Notes: generated by a model from the letters alone, not told the origin. DNA of 9,913 nucleotides from Bacteroidales bacterium (GCA_017530465.1 JAFXMJ010000061.1:1-9913); one strand, 5' to 3'. Counted from the first letter of the stretch, positions 1 to 7,540 are shown. Translations and numbers: made by a program.

Positions 1-120
1 CATCGTCGGAGCAAAATGGTGTATTATGTTGAAAATAACGACATTGTAATAGCCGCATTTACCGATGCCCGCCGTGACCCAGAAGAATTTGCGAATTCTT
101 TTGTTAAAGATAATTTGTAA
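1..120 (+). CDS. C-terminal fragment of a RelE/ParE-family toxin
   Basis: The frame is open from the first base and ends at TAA 118-120, giving 39 residues. The gene starts outside the window. The visible tail has the pattern MVYYVENNDIVIAAF, then TDARRDP. This resembles the last beta strands of RelE/ParE-superfamily toxins, where a hydrophobic strand is followed by a D-x-R-x-x-P turn near the C-terminus. Family members usually inhibit translation by cutting mRNA on the ribosome or poison DNA gyrase, and are paired with an upstream antitoxin. Neither the antitoxin nor the toxin's N-terminal part is visible, so activity and subclass cannot be judged. A similar tail occurs at the other end of the window on the opposite strand. 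Confidence 0.6.
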   Translation, partial: HRRSKMVYYVENNDIVIAAFTDARRDPEEFANSFVKDNL

Positions 121-180
121 ACCAAAACAATAAAATAATTTTCATTCTTTCCGCGCCGCGCCAACTATTAACACGATTGA

Positions 181-405
181 ATGTCTAACCCTTTAATACG
201 TAAAGCTATGTTTCCAAAAGCAAAAGTAGGACTGATTTTCGCAGCAGGTATGTTGCTCACTTTCGGCGGAATGGTAGCCGCCCTCGCATACGCCAACAAG
301 GTGCTTGGCAACAAGCCGACACCCGACCCAACTCCCGGTTCTGACAGCGGCCCCGTGAACGCCGAAGAACCCGAAAACGTCAAGGCTGAGACGGTAAACG
401 ATTAA
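181..405 (+). CDS. Small single-pass membrane protein of unknown function
   Basis: I do not recognise this 74-residue protein. A basic N-terminus (residues 1-15, with R7, K8, K13 and K15) precedes one hydrophobic helix at about residues 16-38, rich in Gly, Ala and Met. A Pro-rich, acidic tail follows (about 39-74, with PTPDPTPG and several Glu/Asp). By the positive-inside rule the tail should lie outside the cytoplasm. The ATG at 181 directly follows an in-frame TGA at 178-180. A second ATG at 208 would give a 65-residue form that still carries the helix, and I cannot choose firmly between them. The hydrophobic and charged arrangement argues that it is real, but no homology supports it. It may be co-transcribed with the nitroreductase downstream, with the hairpin at 430-475 between them. 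Confidence 0.5.
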   Translation: MSNPLIRKAMFPKAKVGLIFAAGMLLTFGGMVAALAYANKVLGNKPTPDPTPGSDSGPVNAEEPENVKAETVND

Positions 406-429
406 CCATCTACAAACTTCACAAATACA

Positions 430-475
430 GAGGTTGTCTAAAAAGGCAGTTGAATTGCTATTTTTAGGCAACCTC
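430..475. repeat. Long intergenic inverted repeat (hairpin)
   Basis: Positions 430-444 (GAGGTTGTCTAAAAA) pair with 461-475 (TTTTTAGGCAACCTC). This gives a 15-bp stem whose only imperfection is T437 opposite G468, a G-U wobble if transcribed from the plus strand. Inside it, 446-449 can pair with 455-458 and extend the hairpin to a small loop. It lies between the small membrane protein gene and the nitroreductase start. No T-run follows the stem on either strand, so it is not a standard intrinsic terminator. It could be a processing or attenuation hairpin, or a copy of a dispersed palindromic element. Confidence 0.7.
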
Positions 476-491
476 ATTCAACGTATATAAT

Positions 492-1004
492 ATGGAATTT
501 TTACAACTTGCAAAGGAGCGTTATTCGTGCCGGATGCTCACCGACCGCCCCGTCGAACAGGAAAAAATCGACAAGATAATCGAGTGCGCCAACTACGCGC
601 CCACGGGTGTCAACAAACAGCCCTTCCGCCTGTGGCTAATGCAGAGCGACGAGGCAGTGGCAAACATCAAGAAAGTGACCACCTACACCTTTGGCGCGGA
701 ACTTTTCCTCGTGGTGGGCGGCAACCCTGCGGAGGCTTGGGTCAGGAGTTTCGACAATAGGAACATCGCCGACATTGACGCTTCCATCGTTGCCACGCAC
801 ATAATGTTGGCAATACACGACCTCGGACTCGCATCCACCTGGGTGGGCAAGTTTGACGCGCCAATGCTCAAAACTATCTATCCCGAAATGGCTGATTATG
901 ACCTGATTGCAATTTTCCCGATTGGCTATCCCGCCGACAATGCGCAGCCCGGTCCAAGGCATTTCACAAGGAAGTCTGTTGATGAGATTGTAATCAAAAA
1001 ATAA
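492..1004 (+). CDS. Nitroreductase-family FMN flavoprotein
   Basis: The 170-residue product fits the compact end of the nitroreductase superfamily. These are FMN-dependent, usually dimeric enzymes that reduce nitro groups, quinones or other electron acceptors with NAD(P)H. The N-terminus carries the family start pattern (ERYSCRMLTDRPV, residues 9-21), with Arg14 in the place usually used for FMN phosphate contact. The segment APTGVNKQPFR (36-46) is the usual FMN-binding loop. DIDASIVATHIMLAIHDLGL (94-113) is the long dimer helix, followed by the TWVGKFD turn and the IGYP strand (144-147). The length and intact motifs suggest a complete cytoplasmic enzyme. The ATG at 492 puts the family motif at the expected distance from the N-terminus. 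The natural substrate cannot be inferred. The gene ends 21 bases before the convergent phosphatase gene, and I see no terminator in that gap. Confidence 0.88.
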   Translation: MEFLQLAKERYSCRMLTDRPVEQEKIDKIIECANYAPTGVNKQPFRLWLMQSDEAVANIKKVTTYTFGAELFLVVGGNPAEAWVRSFDNRNIADIDASIVATHIMLAIHDLGLASTWVGKFDAPMLKTIYPEMADYDLIAIFPIGYPADNAQPGPRHFTRKSVDEIVIKK

Positions 1005-1025
1005 TCGAACCTCGTCAACGTCCGC

Positions 1026-3188
1026 CTACACCCTCACACCGATCAACAATCTATCATCCACTTGCGCCAATTCGCCAGCCCACTTGTCGAGGGCTGCGGA
1101 TAGGCGTTTTTTCTGTTCAGGCATTGGGAGCTTGTAATCGTCGGCTGCCATCTGCATAATTCTTTTGAGGGTAAATTTGCGAATCTCCGTGCCGCCAAGC
1201 TGATCTTGAATGCCGTCGGAAAGCAAATATGCAGCATCGCCCGCCGCAATCTTCACTTCCACGGTGGTGAAATGCTCCCTTTCGCGGACATAGTTGCCAA
1301 TCGGGTTGGAATCGCCTTTGAGACGCTTGACCTCGCCATTATGGACAAACAACGCGCTCTGATTTGCACCACCAAAAAGCATTGCCCCCGAATCAGGCGG
1401 AAATATCAGTATCGCCATATCCATACCGTCGTCCACATTCGCCTTGCTGACATTTTCGGTGGTCTTGTTGAGCGATTTTTTGACGAGGACGCGCATATTG
1501 TCCAAAATCTCGCCGGGCAAGATGGGCGCATCGTTGGATTCAAGCTTGTTGATAATGTCTTTCAACGCCGCCACGCCAAGAATACTGAGCATTGCGCCCG
1601 GTATGCCGTGACCCGTGCAGTCGGCACCCACCAAAAGTTTGTGGCCGCGCACAATGTCGGCGTAGTACCAGTCGCCGCTCACGATGTCGCGTGGCTGATA
1701 ATACACAAAACTATCGGGAAAGAGTTCCTTGACCTTCTCGGGGCTGCCAATAGTATCCGTCTGAATCTGCGACGCATACTCCACGCTGCCAATCATAATG
1801 CCCTTAGCCTCCTCCTCGGCGTTGCGCTGTGCGGCGAGGTCGTTGGCGAGCTGATTGAGTTTTACACTGGCATCCTTGAGCAACCTATTGAATCTCCGCT
1901 TCCTTACCAAAAACATGCACACGATGACAGCCACCGCCAATACCACAATGAAAGCGATGCCTATCAAAATGTAAAAACTGCGTTGACGCGACATTTCTTT
2001 TTCCACATGCTCCTGCACCATCTGTCTCTCGTTGCGGATGCGCTGGATGCGGGTCTGCGCGGCGAAATTAGACAAACGTTTCATCGCCTCCTCGCTGTGG
2101 GTGTTTTCCTGAAGCTTGTCAAACCTTACTGTGTAATCGTATGCCTTTTTGTAATTACCTGTAGCATTGTAACATATCGAAAGCATACGGCACGCCTCCG
2201 CGCTTTGCAGTGTGAGTGTGTCGGCGGGGATTTGTAGGAGCAACTGTTCCAACTCGCGCACAGGCTGCTGGTAATTGCCTCTGAAAACATCTATTTCACA
2301 TTTCAGCAATGTGGTCTCCACGCGGTGCCAAAGTTCGTCGGCATCGTAATGCCCATCCATAAAAATATCGAGCCACGCCTTGCTACTGTCGGCTAAATCC
2401 TTGCGCGACATAAGATTGGCAAGTTTTATATAACACTTGGACAAATCGAGAATGCTGCCCGTGTAGCTGGAATAATCCGCCGGTTTGCCCTCAAGCACCG
2501 GTGGCACGGAGAGAAGCTGACTTTTTGCAATGAGCAATGTATCGAGTGCGGAGTTGCTCATACTGTCGATGTATTGCATAAGGGTGCAGTCAGCCAAATG
2601 GAAGAGCGTCACAGCCGATTCCACGGCGTTGCCCGACACTGTGGAAAGATTCAGAGACTCGTAAAAAAGTTGCTTTGCGGAATTGAACATACCGAGCTGC
2701 GCATATGGCATACCCATAGACCTTGTCGCCCAGCAGAGGTACGACGTGTCCTTCAATTCAGTGTATATGTCGGCAGCCTTGCGGAAGCAGTCCCACATAT
2801 CGAAATAATTGGACGTATTCTTGTAACACAATCCAAGGTTGCAATACACAAGCGCAGAAGTACGACGGTTTTTCTCCGAGTCATTACCATTGCCGACCAT
2901 TTGAAGCTCTTTTTGGTACATTACAATTGCAGAATCAAACATCCTGAGTTCGGAGTATGCCCACGCCAAATTGTTGATGGCGGAGCGAATGCGCTCGCTG
3001 TCATCGAGCCGCTGCGCCACAGAATACGCAATGCCGGCGTATTTTTTCACAGTGTCGGCTTCATAGCTGTCGCCGGCTTTTTGCAGACAGCTGTCAGCCA
3101 ATGCCGCGTCGTCGCGCTGTGCGTATGCACTGCACGAGATGAGCATCAAGATGGATAATATGACGATGTATATTGTTTTCAATTTCAA
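1026..3188 (-). CDS. TPR sensor with catalytically complete SpoIIE/PP2C-type phosphatase domain
   Basis: The product is a 720-residue membrane signalling protein. A signal sequence occupies residues 1-24; LISC at 16-19 resembles a lipobox, while AYA|Q offers an ordinary signal-peptidase site. A periplasmic region of helical TPR-like repeats follows (about 30-360, for example CYKNTSNYFDMWDCFRKAA and ATGNYKKAYDYTVRFDK). Then come a basic coiled coil, a membrane helix (about 404-428), a cytoplasmic coiled coil (430-475) and a SpoIIE/RsbU-like Ser/Thr phosphatase domain (about 490-720). Every expected acidic metal-ligand position is present: D506 in SGDW, D523 in GADCTGHG, D586/D587 in VDDGMD, D658 in LLSDG and D711/D712 in DDRL. 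In this family such domains dephosphorylate partner-switching anti-anti-sigma proteins, but none is in view. The first usable start is TTG at 3188, with an in-frame stop two codons upstream and a second TTG at 3182. An ATG at codon 15 would destroy the signal sequence. It follows the upstream pseudophosphatase by 3 bases, which implies an operon and probably coupled translation. Confidence 0.85.
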   Translation of the reverse strand: MKLKTIYIVILSILMLISCSAYAQRDDAALADSCLQKAGDSYEADTVKKYAGIAYSVAQRLDDSERIRSAINNLAWAYSELRMFDSAIVMYQKELQMVGNGNDSEKNRRTSALVYCNLGLCYKNTSNYFDMWDCFRKAADIYTELKDTSYLCWATRSMGMPYAQLGMFNSAKQLFYESLNLSTVSGNAVESAVTLFHLADCTLMQYIDSMSNSALDTLLIAKSQLLSVPPVLEGKPADYSSYTGSILDLSKCYIKLANLMSRKDLADSSKAWLDIFMDGHYDADELWHRVETTLLKCEIDVFRGNYQQPVRELEQLLLQIPADTLTLQSAEACRMLSICYNATGNYKKAYDYTVRFDKLQENTHSEEAMKRLSNFAAQTRIQRIRNERQMVQEHVEKEMSRQRSFYILIGIAFIVVLAVAVIVCMFLVRKRRFNRLLKDASVKLNQLANDLAAQRNAEEEAKGIMIGSVEYASQIQTDTIGSPEKVKELFPDSFVYYQPRDIVSGDWYYADIVRGHKLLVGADCTGHGIPGAMLSILGVAALKDIINKLESNDAPILPGEILDNMRVLVKKSLNKTTENVSKANVDDGMDMAILIFPPDSGAMLFGGANQSALFVHNGEVKRLKGDSNPIGNYVREREHFTTVEVKIAAGDAAYLLSDGIQDQLGGTEIRKFTLKRIMQMAADDYKLPMPEQKKRLSAALDKWAGELAQVDDRLLIGVRV

Positions 3189-3191
3189 TTG

Positions 3192-5285
3192 CTATATAAT
3201 GATTGATACTACTGTAACGTCCTCTTTCTGTATGCGCTGCGACACCATCTCCTCGATTGCGCCCTTCTGTCCGACGGGCGATTGTTGTGAGAGGTAGCCG
3301 CACAATGCCTCTGGCTTGATGTCGCGGTCGAGCAGTTCGCGTTTGGTGGAAGCCGAATAGAGCATCACCACGTCACCTTCAGTCACTGTATTGAACAAAT
3401 CGCCTGGCCTGTCGCCGTGCATAACCACAGGGTTGCCGTTTTTGATAAGCATTGCGTTTTGATTGACACCTGCGAACCTGACGCTCCCTCGCCCAAAGAC
3501 GCACAGCGACAATCCGGCGGCGTTGTGACGGGCAGCCTCGGGGAGTTTGCTCTGCACGGTGCGCAATATTGCAGTCGGCGAGACCACCGACATCGCCGAC
3601 AATTGTCCTACGGTGTCTTTCAATGCATTGACGGTCATCATCGAGACCAACGCGCCCGGCACGCCGTTTCGTGCGCTGCCGCCCAATGCGAGTATCCTCT
3701 TGGAACCAAGGCGCGCCGCCCAGTACCAGTCGCCGCTCACGATTTCGCTCGGCTTGTAATATACCATCGCATTTGGGAACGCCTCACTTATCTCCTCCTC
3801 GGAGCTGACGGTCGCCATCTGTATGCGCCGAGCATATCTCATACTCTGGCGAATTTTGTTATTGATGTCAGCAAACTTCGCTTTTTCGATGTTGAGTTCT
3901 TCATTTTGGGTTTTGATTTCCTCGTTGTGCGACATGAGCGCGGCATTGCCCTTGCGGGTGTTTTGCAACATTTTCCACAAGAAAAACACGAACACCAACG
4001 ACGCCACAAACCCCGCCGTACTTACAATCATCATTCGGCGGAAATGCCTTTGGCCATCCTCCAATTCCTTTTCGGCGTTGCGTTTTTCATAATCAGCCTC
4101 TTCCTGCTCCAATTCCACCTGCGATTTCACTTCAAATGCCGCCGCCTCTATCATTGCACGTGTGCCTGTTTTCTTACCATTGACAGCACGATATAGTTCA
4201 TAATATTTGAGAGCGTTACGGTAATCACCGAGCTTGTCGTATGTTTCAGACAAATAAAGGTAAGTATCATCGTCATATTCGTGAATACCACTTTCATCAG
4301 CATATTTCATTACATCCATGAGCATTTTTTCTGCTCCTTTGTAATCGTGTTTGGCGTATTTGACCCTTATCTTGTTCTGCTGAGTCATAATCCATGTATC
4401 ATCGTCAACAAGCACATCAAACAATTCTTCATTTTTCCCAATGTAATAGCTTGCCGAATCTATCAAAGCTGCATTGCCTTCCATCTCGGCAAGACAAATA
4501 TATGCCCGAATCAAATAATTATAAGCGAAGTTTTTAACCGACAAATAATATGGGTCTTCAGTCTCACTCAAACATTCAACCGCACGATGCCCCCACTTAA
4601 CAGCCTCGCGGCACGACTCGACATCCGTATCCTCACATAATACAGAAGATATTTCGGAAGCACATATTCCCATATCGTCTTTATGATGCGCCTTTTCAGC
4701 CAGTTGGAATCCTTTTAAGGCGGCGTCTATACTCTGCTGTTTCATTTTGAGCTCTTCATAGCCAACAGCAATCATATAATAGCAATAACAAATGTTGACA
4801 GTGTCTGATGTTTGCTGCGCCGCCCTTAACGCATTGTAAAGTGCGAGCCACATTTCAGAATAATTATGATTCTGTCGATAGGATTGGCTTAAGTTGATCG
4901 ACAGCAGAATGGAATACTTGGCACTATCCATAGCTTGGCATATATCAATCGCTTTCTTATAACATTCTATTGACTGAGGATTTTGTTCTTTAAACATATA
5001 AGCCCAACCCAAATATCCATACAAATTCGCCAAAATAGCAGATTCCTTACCATTAAACAGACTAACGCCAATTGTGCAATATTTGATTACAGTATCAGGA
5101 TTGGCAGACTTAAAACCTATCTCCCTGCACAATCTCACCCTTGCCGTATCCGATGTGGCGGCGGCATACTCGCGCACAAGGCTATCAACGACGGGGTTCG
5201 ACTCTTCGTCCTCGGCGTCGTCCTGACCTTTGGCAGTCAGCACAAGGCATAGCATTATGGTCAATATGACAATGCGTCTGAGCAT
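3192..5285 (-). CDS. TPR sensor with degenerate SpoIIE-type (pseudo)phosphatase domain, copy B
   Basis: The 697-residue product has the same architecture as its neighbours: signal peptide (1-21), helical TPR region (about 35-370, clearest at KLGDYRNALKYYELY), membrane helix (about 418-438), signalling coiled coil (440-490) and a SpoIIE-like domain (about 500-697). SGDW (D519) and the GVPGAL turn (541-546) are kept. Against the intact neighbour, aligned by eye, the GADCTGHG aspartate becomes Gly536 (LGGSARNG), the DDGMD aspartate becomes Ala590 (NAAGLS), the LLSDG aspartate becomes Ala645 (LYSAST), and the final DD pair becomes E688-D689. Loss of three acidic ligands should abolish metal-dependent phosphatase activity, so I infer a regulatory or scaffolding role. 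The frame is fully intact. The start is ATG 5285, about 20 bases after the predicted transcript start below its own -7 box. The gene lies 3 bases upstream of the active phosphatase and is a close paralogue of the gene at 5405-7513. Confidence 0.85.
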   Translation of the reverse strand: MLRRIVILTIMLCLVLTAKGQDDAEDEESNPVVDSLVREYAAATSDTARVRLCREIGFKSANPDTVIKYCTIGVSLFNGKESAILANLYGYLGWAYMFKEQNPQSIECYKKAIDICQAMDSAKYSILLSINLSQSYRQNHNYSEMWLALYNALRAAQQTSDTVNICYCYYMIAVGYEELKMKQQSIDAALKGFQLAEKAHHKDDMGICASEISSVLCEDTDVESCREAVKWGHRAVECLSETEDPYYLSVKNFAYNYLIRAYICLAEMEGNAALIDSASYYIGKNEELFDVLVDDDTWIMTQQNKIRVKYAKHDYKGAEKMLMDVMKYADESGIHEYDDDTYLYLSETYDKLGDYRNALKYYELYRAVNGKKTGTRAMIEAAAFEVKSQVELEQEEADYEKRNAEKELEDGQRHFRRMMIVSTAGFVASLVFVFFLWKMLQNTRKGNAALMSHNEEIKTQNEELNIEKAKFADINNKIRQSMRYARRIQMATVSSEEEISEAFPNAMVYYKPSEIVSGDWYWAARLGSKRILALGGSARNGVPGALVSMMTVNALKDTVGQLSAMSVVSPTAILRTVQSKLPEAARHNAAGLSLCVFGRGSVRFAGVNQNAMLIKNGNPVVMHGDRPGDLFNTVTEGDVVMLYSASTKRELLDRDIKPEALCGYLSQQSPVGQKGAIEEMVSQRIQKEDVTVVSIII

Positions 5286-5313
5286 TTGAGAATTGCTGGG
5301 TTAAGATTCGGCA

Positions 5314-5321
5314 CAAAGATA
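5314..5321 (-). promoter_or_regulatory. Bacteroidota-type -7 promoter box (TATCTTTG) for copy B and the active phosphatase
   Basis: On the minus strand these bases read TATCTTTG, a perfect match to the Bacteroidota TAnnTTTG consensus. The predicted transcript start is about position 5308, leaving a leader of roughly 20 bases before ATG 5285. I see no clear -33 TTG at the normal spacing. It should drive the pseudophosphatase and, through the 3-base junction, the live phosphatase. The surrounding 5309-5349 segment is the paralogue of 7536-7576. Confidence 0.65.
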
Positions 5322-5404
5322 ATAAAAAGATGTTAAGATAGTATTAATTATCAAGGCAAGATTATTGGTTTTGCCAACTAAAACAAATGCTTTTTTGGGG
5401 GCTG

Positions 5405-7513
5405 TCATATAGTGATTGACACCACTGTAACGTCCTCACTCTGTTCTTTTTGTACCATTAATTCCTCGATAGTGCCCTTGCGACCGGCGGGCGACTGCTG
5501 TGCGAGGATGTCACAAAACTCTTCAGGGCTGATGTCACGGTCGAGCAGTTCGCGCTTAGTGGACGCCGAATAGAGCACCACGACATCGCCCTCCGTCAAC
5601 GTATAGAACATGTCGCCCGGCCTGTCGCCGTGCATTATCACCGAACTACCGTTTTTGAGGAGGACGGCATTTTGATTGACACCTGCAAACCTGACGCTTC
5701 CACGCCCAAAGACGCACAGCGACACTCCGGCGGCATTGTTGCGAGCCACTTCGGGGAGTTTGCGCTTCACAGTGCGCAATATAGCCGTCGGCGAAACCAC
5801 CGACATAGCCGAAAGTTGTCCGACAGTGTCCTTCAATGCGTTGACGGTCATCATAGAGACCAATGCGCCCGGCACACCGTGTTTTGCACTGCCGCCCAAT
5901 GCGAGAATCCTCTTGGATCCGAGACGCGCTGTCCAGTACCAGTCGCCACTCACTATTTCACAAGGCCTATTATAGACCAAAGCATCGGGAAACACCTCCT
6001 CAATCTCCTCCTCAGAACTAACTGTCGCCATCTGTATGCGCCGTGCATACCTCATTCCCTGGCGGAGTTTGTCGTTGATGGCTGCAAAATTGGCTTTTTC
6101 AACGTTGAGTTCTTCGTTTTGCGCCTTGATTTCCTCGTTGTGCGACACAAGCACGGCATTGCCCTTGCGGATGTTTTGCAACATTCGCCATAGAATGAAT
6201 ATAAACGTCATCAACGCCACAAACCCCACTGCGCTAACAATCAGCATACGAGAAAAATGTCGCCGTCTGTCTTCCAATTCCTTTTCGGCTTTGATTTTTT
6301 CATATTCGGCGGCAGCCTGCTCCTGCTCCACCACAGACCGCACCTCAAATGCCGCAGCCTCCACTATCACGCGTGAGCCTCTCAATGGGGCTACTTCCTT
6401 GCGATACATCTCATAATATTTGAGCGCATTGCGGTAGTCGGCGAGTTTGTAGTTGGTCTCCGCAAGGTTCTCATAAAACTCCTTGTCATAAGAGTGGACT
6501 TCATTGCCCCAAGCATATTTCAAAGCCTCGTAAAGCTTCTTCTCAGCACCTTTGTAGTCGTGTCTTGCGTATTTGATCATCGCCTCATTTACACAAGTAG
6601 CTATAATGTAATTCACCTCCTCCGCCATATCCATATTTATCACATAAGCCTCATACACATCGATGTAATGGCTTGCAGAATCAATATAGGCATCATTACC
6701 TTCTATTGTGGCAATAGCTAACCAATCTAATACCAAGGTTCCCAAAACACTACAAATTTCAGCCGCATAAAAATAAGAATGATCACCCGACTTTTCATAA
6801 CAATCTAACGCAATACGCCCCCATTTAATCGCCTCTCGGCAAGCATTAACATCTGTACTATCGAACAACTGACTCGACATTTTCGACGCTCCCAAGGACA
6901 TATCATCATAACGATGTGCCCGCTTCGCAAATTGATAAAGCTTATCCGCCATCTCTATGCTTTGCTGTTTCATACCAAAGTCACCATAATATTCAGCAAT
7001 TGTATAATAACAATAACAAATATTGGATGTATCCTCGTTTTGCTGCGCATCACCTAACGCATCATAAAGAGTGCGCCACATTTCCGAATACATGTTAAGA
7101 TTTTGGTAGGCACGGCTCATATTCACCGAATGCATAATAGCATTTTGCATATTGTCAATAGAACGAAACATAACAACTGCTTTTTTATAATATTCTATCG
7201 CCGTGGAATACTCCTCAATACAATTGTACGCCCAACCCTGAAAACCATATAAAGATGCTAATAATGACGAATCTCTACCATCTAAAAGCGCAACTCCAAT
7301 TTGAGCATACTTAAGCACAGTGTCAGGGTTATTAGATTCATCACCAATTTCCCAGCACAATCTTACCCTTGTCGTATCCGACGTAGCGACGGCATACTCG
7401 CGCAAAAGGCTGTCAACGACAGGGTCGTCGAAATCTTCCTCGCCGTCGTCCTGGGCTTGTGCAACCATCGACAGACAAAGTATAATTGACAATATGACAA
7501 TGCTTCTGAGCAT
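5405..7513 (-). CDS. TPR sensor with degenerate SpoIIE-type (pseudo)phosphatase domain, copy A
   Basis: The 702-residue product is a close paralogue of the 3192-5285 protein. It has a signal peptide (1-21, ending AQAQ), a helical TPR region (about 35-375, clearest at KLADYRNALKYYEMY), a membrane helix (about 423-443), a coiled coil (445-495) and a SpoIIE-like domain (about 505-702). SGDW (D524) is kept. LGGSAKHG (Gly541), NNAAGVS (Ala595) and LYSAST (Ala650) replace the acidic motifs of a live enzyme, and the terminal motif reads EDVT. I therefore predict no catalysis. The two pseudophosphatase domains agree at most positions, while the middle of the TPR regions differs considerably, as if the same output were fed by different ligands. 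I chose ATG 7513. A longer frame from TTG 7543 overlaps the promoter's -7 box and would lie upstream of the transcript start. The gene is first in the minus-strand series of three and is followed by a 119-base gap holding the next gene's promoter. Confidence 0.86.
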   Translation of the reverse strand: MLRSIVILSIILCLSMVAQAQDDGEEDFDDPVVDSLLREYAVATSDTTRVRLCWEIGDESNNPDTVLKYAQIGVALLDGRDSSLLASLYGFQGWAYNCIEEYSTAIEYYKKAVVMFRSIDNMQNAIMHSVNMSRAYQNLNMYSEMWRTLYDALGDAQQNEDTSNICYCYYTIAEYYGDFGMKQQSIEMADKLYQFAKRAHRYDDMSLGASKMSSQLFDSTDVNACREAIKWGRIALDCYEKSGDHSYFYAAEICSVLGTLVLDWLAIATIEGNDAYIDSASHYIDVYEAYVINMDMAEEVNYIIATCVNEAMIKYARHDYKGAEKKLYEALKYAWGNEVHSYDKEFYENLAETNYKLADYRNALKYYEMYRKEVAPLRGSRVIVEAAAFEVRSVVEQEQAAAEYEKIKAEKELEDRRRHFSRMLIVSAVGFVALMTFIFILWRMLQNIRKGNAVLVSHNEEIKAQNEELNVEKANFAAINDKLRQGMRYARRIQMATVSSEEEIEEVFPDALVYNRPCEIVSGDWYWTARLGSKRILALGGSAKHGVPGALVSMMTVNALKDTVGQLSAMSVVSPTAILRTVKRKLPEVARNNAAGVSLCVFGRGSVRFAGVNQNAVLLKNGSSVIMHGDRPGDMFYTLTEGDVVVLYSASTKRELLDRDISPEEFCDILAQQSPAGRKGTIEELMVQKEQSEDVTVVSITI

Positions 7514-7540
7514 TTTGGAAGTGAACTTTTTGATACGGCA

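Noticed and set aside
1005..1025. Terminator between the convergent nitroreductase and phosphatase genes
   Set aside because: The 21-base gap contains no inverted repeat or T-run. The same is true of the 8-base gap at 8362-8369.
1206..2237. Long open frame of 343 codons on the plus strand, antisense to the live phosphatase
   Set aside because: It lies wholly inside a well-supported gene on the other strand, its translation is rich in His, Arg and Cys with no recognisable domain, and similar antisense frames appear opposite the paralogues. It is a by-product of codon bias.
5355..5384. Possible terminator hairpin after copy A (GGCAA 5355-5359 with TTGCC 5371-5375, or GTTTT 5368-5372 with AAAAC 5380-5384)
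   Set aside because: The stems are only 5 bp, mutually exclusive and AT-rich, and no T-run follows, so they cannot be told from chance. Whether copy A reads through into copy B stays open.
3192..7513. Interpretation of the two degenerate phosphatase genes as pseudogenes
   Set aside because: Both have uninterrupted frames of about 700 codons, intact signal peptides and membrane helices, good promoters and matching replacement motifs. That fits functional proteins that lost catalysis, not decaying genes.
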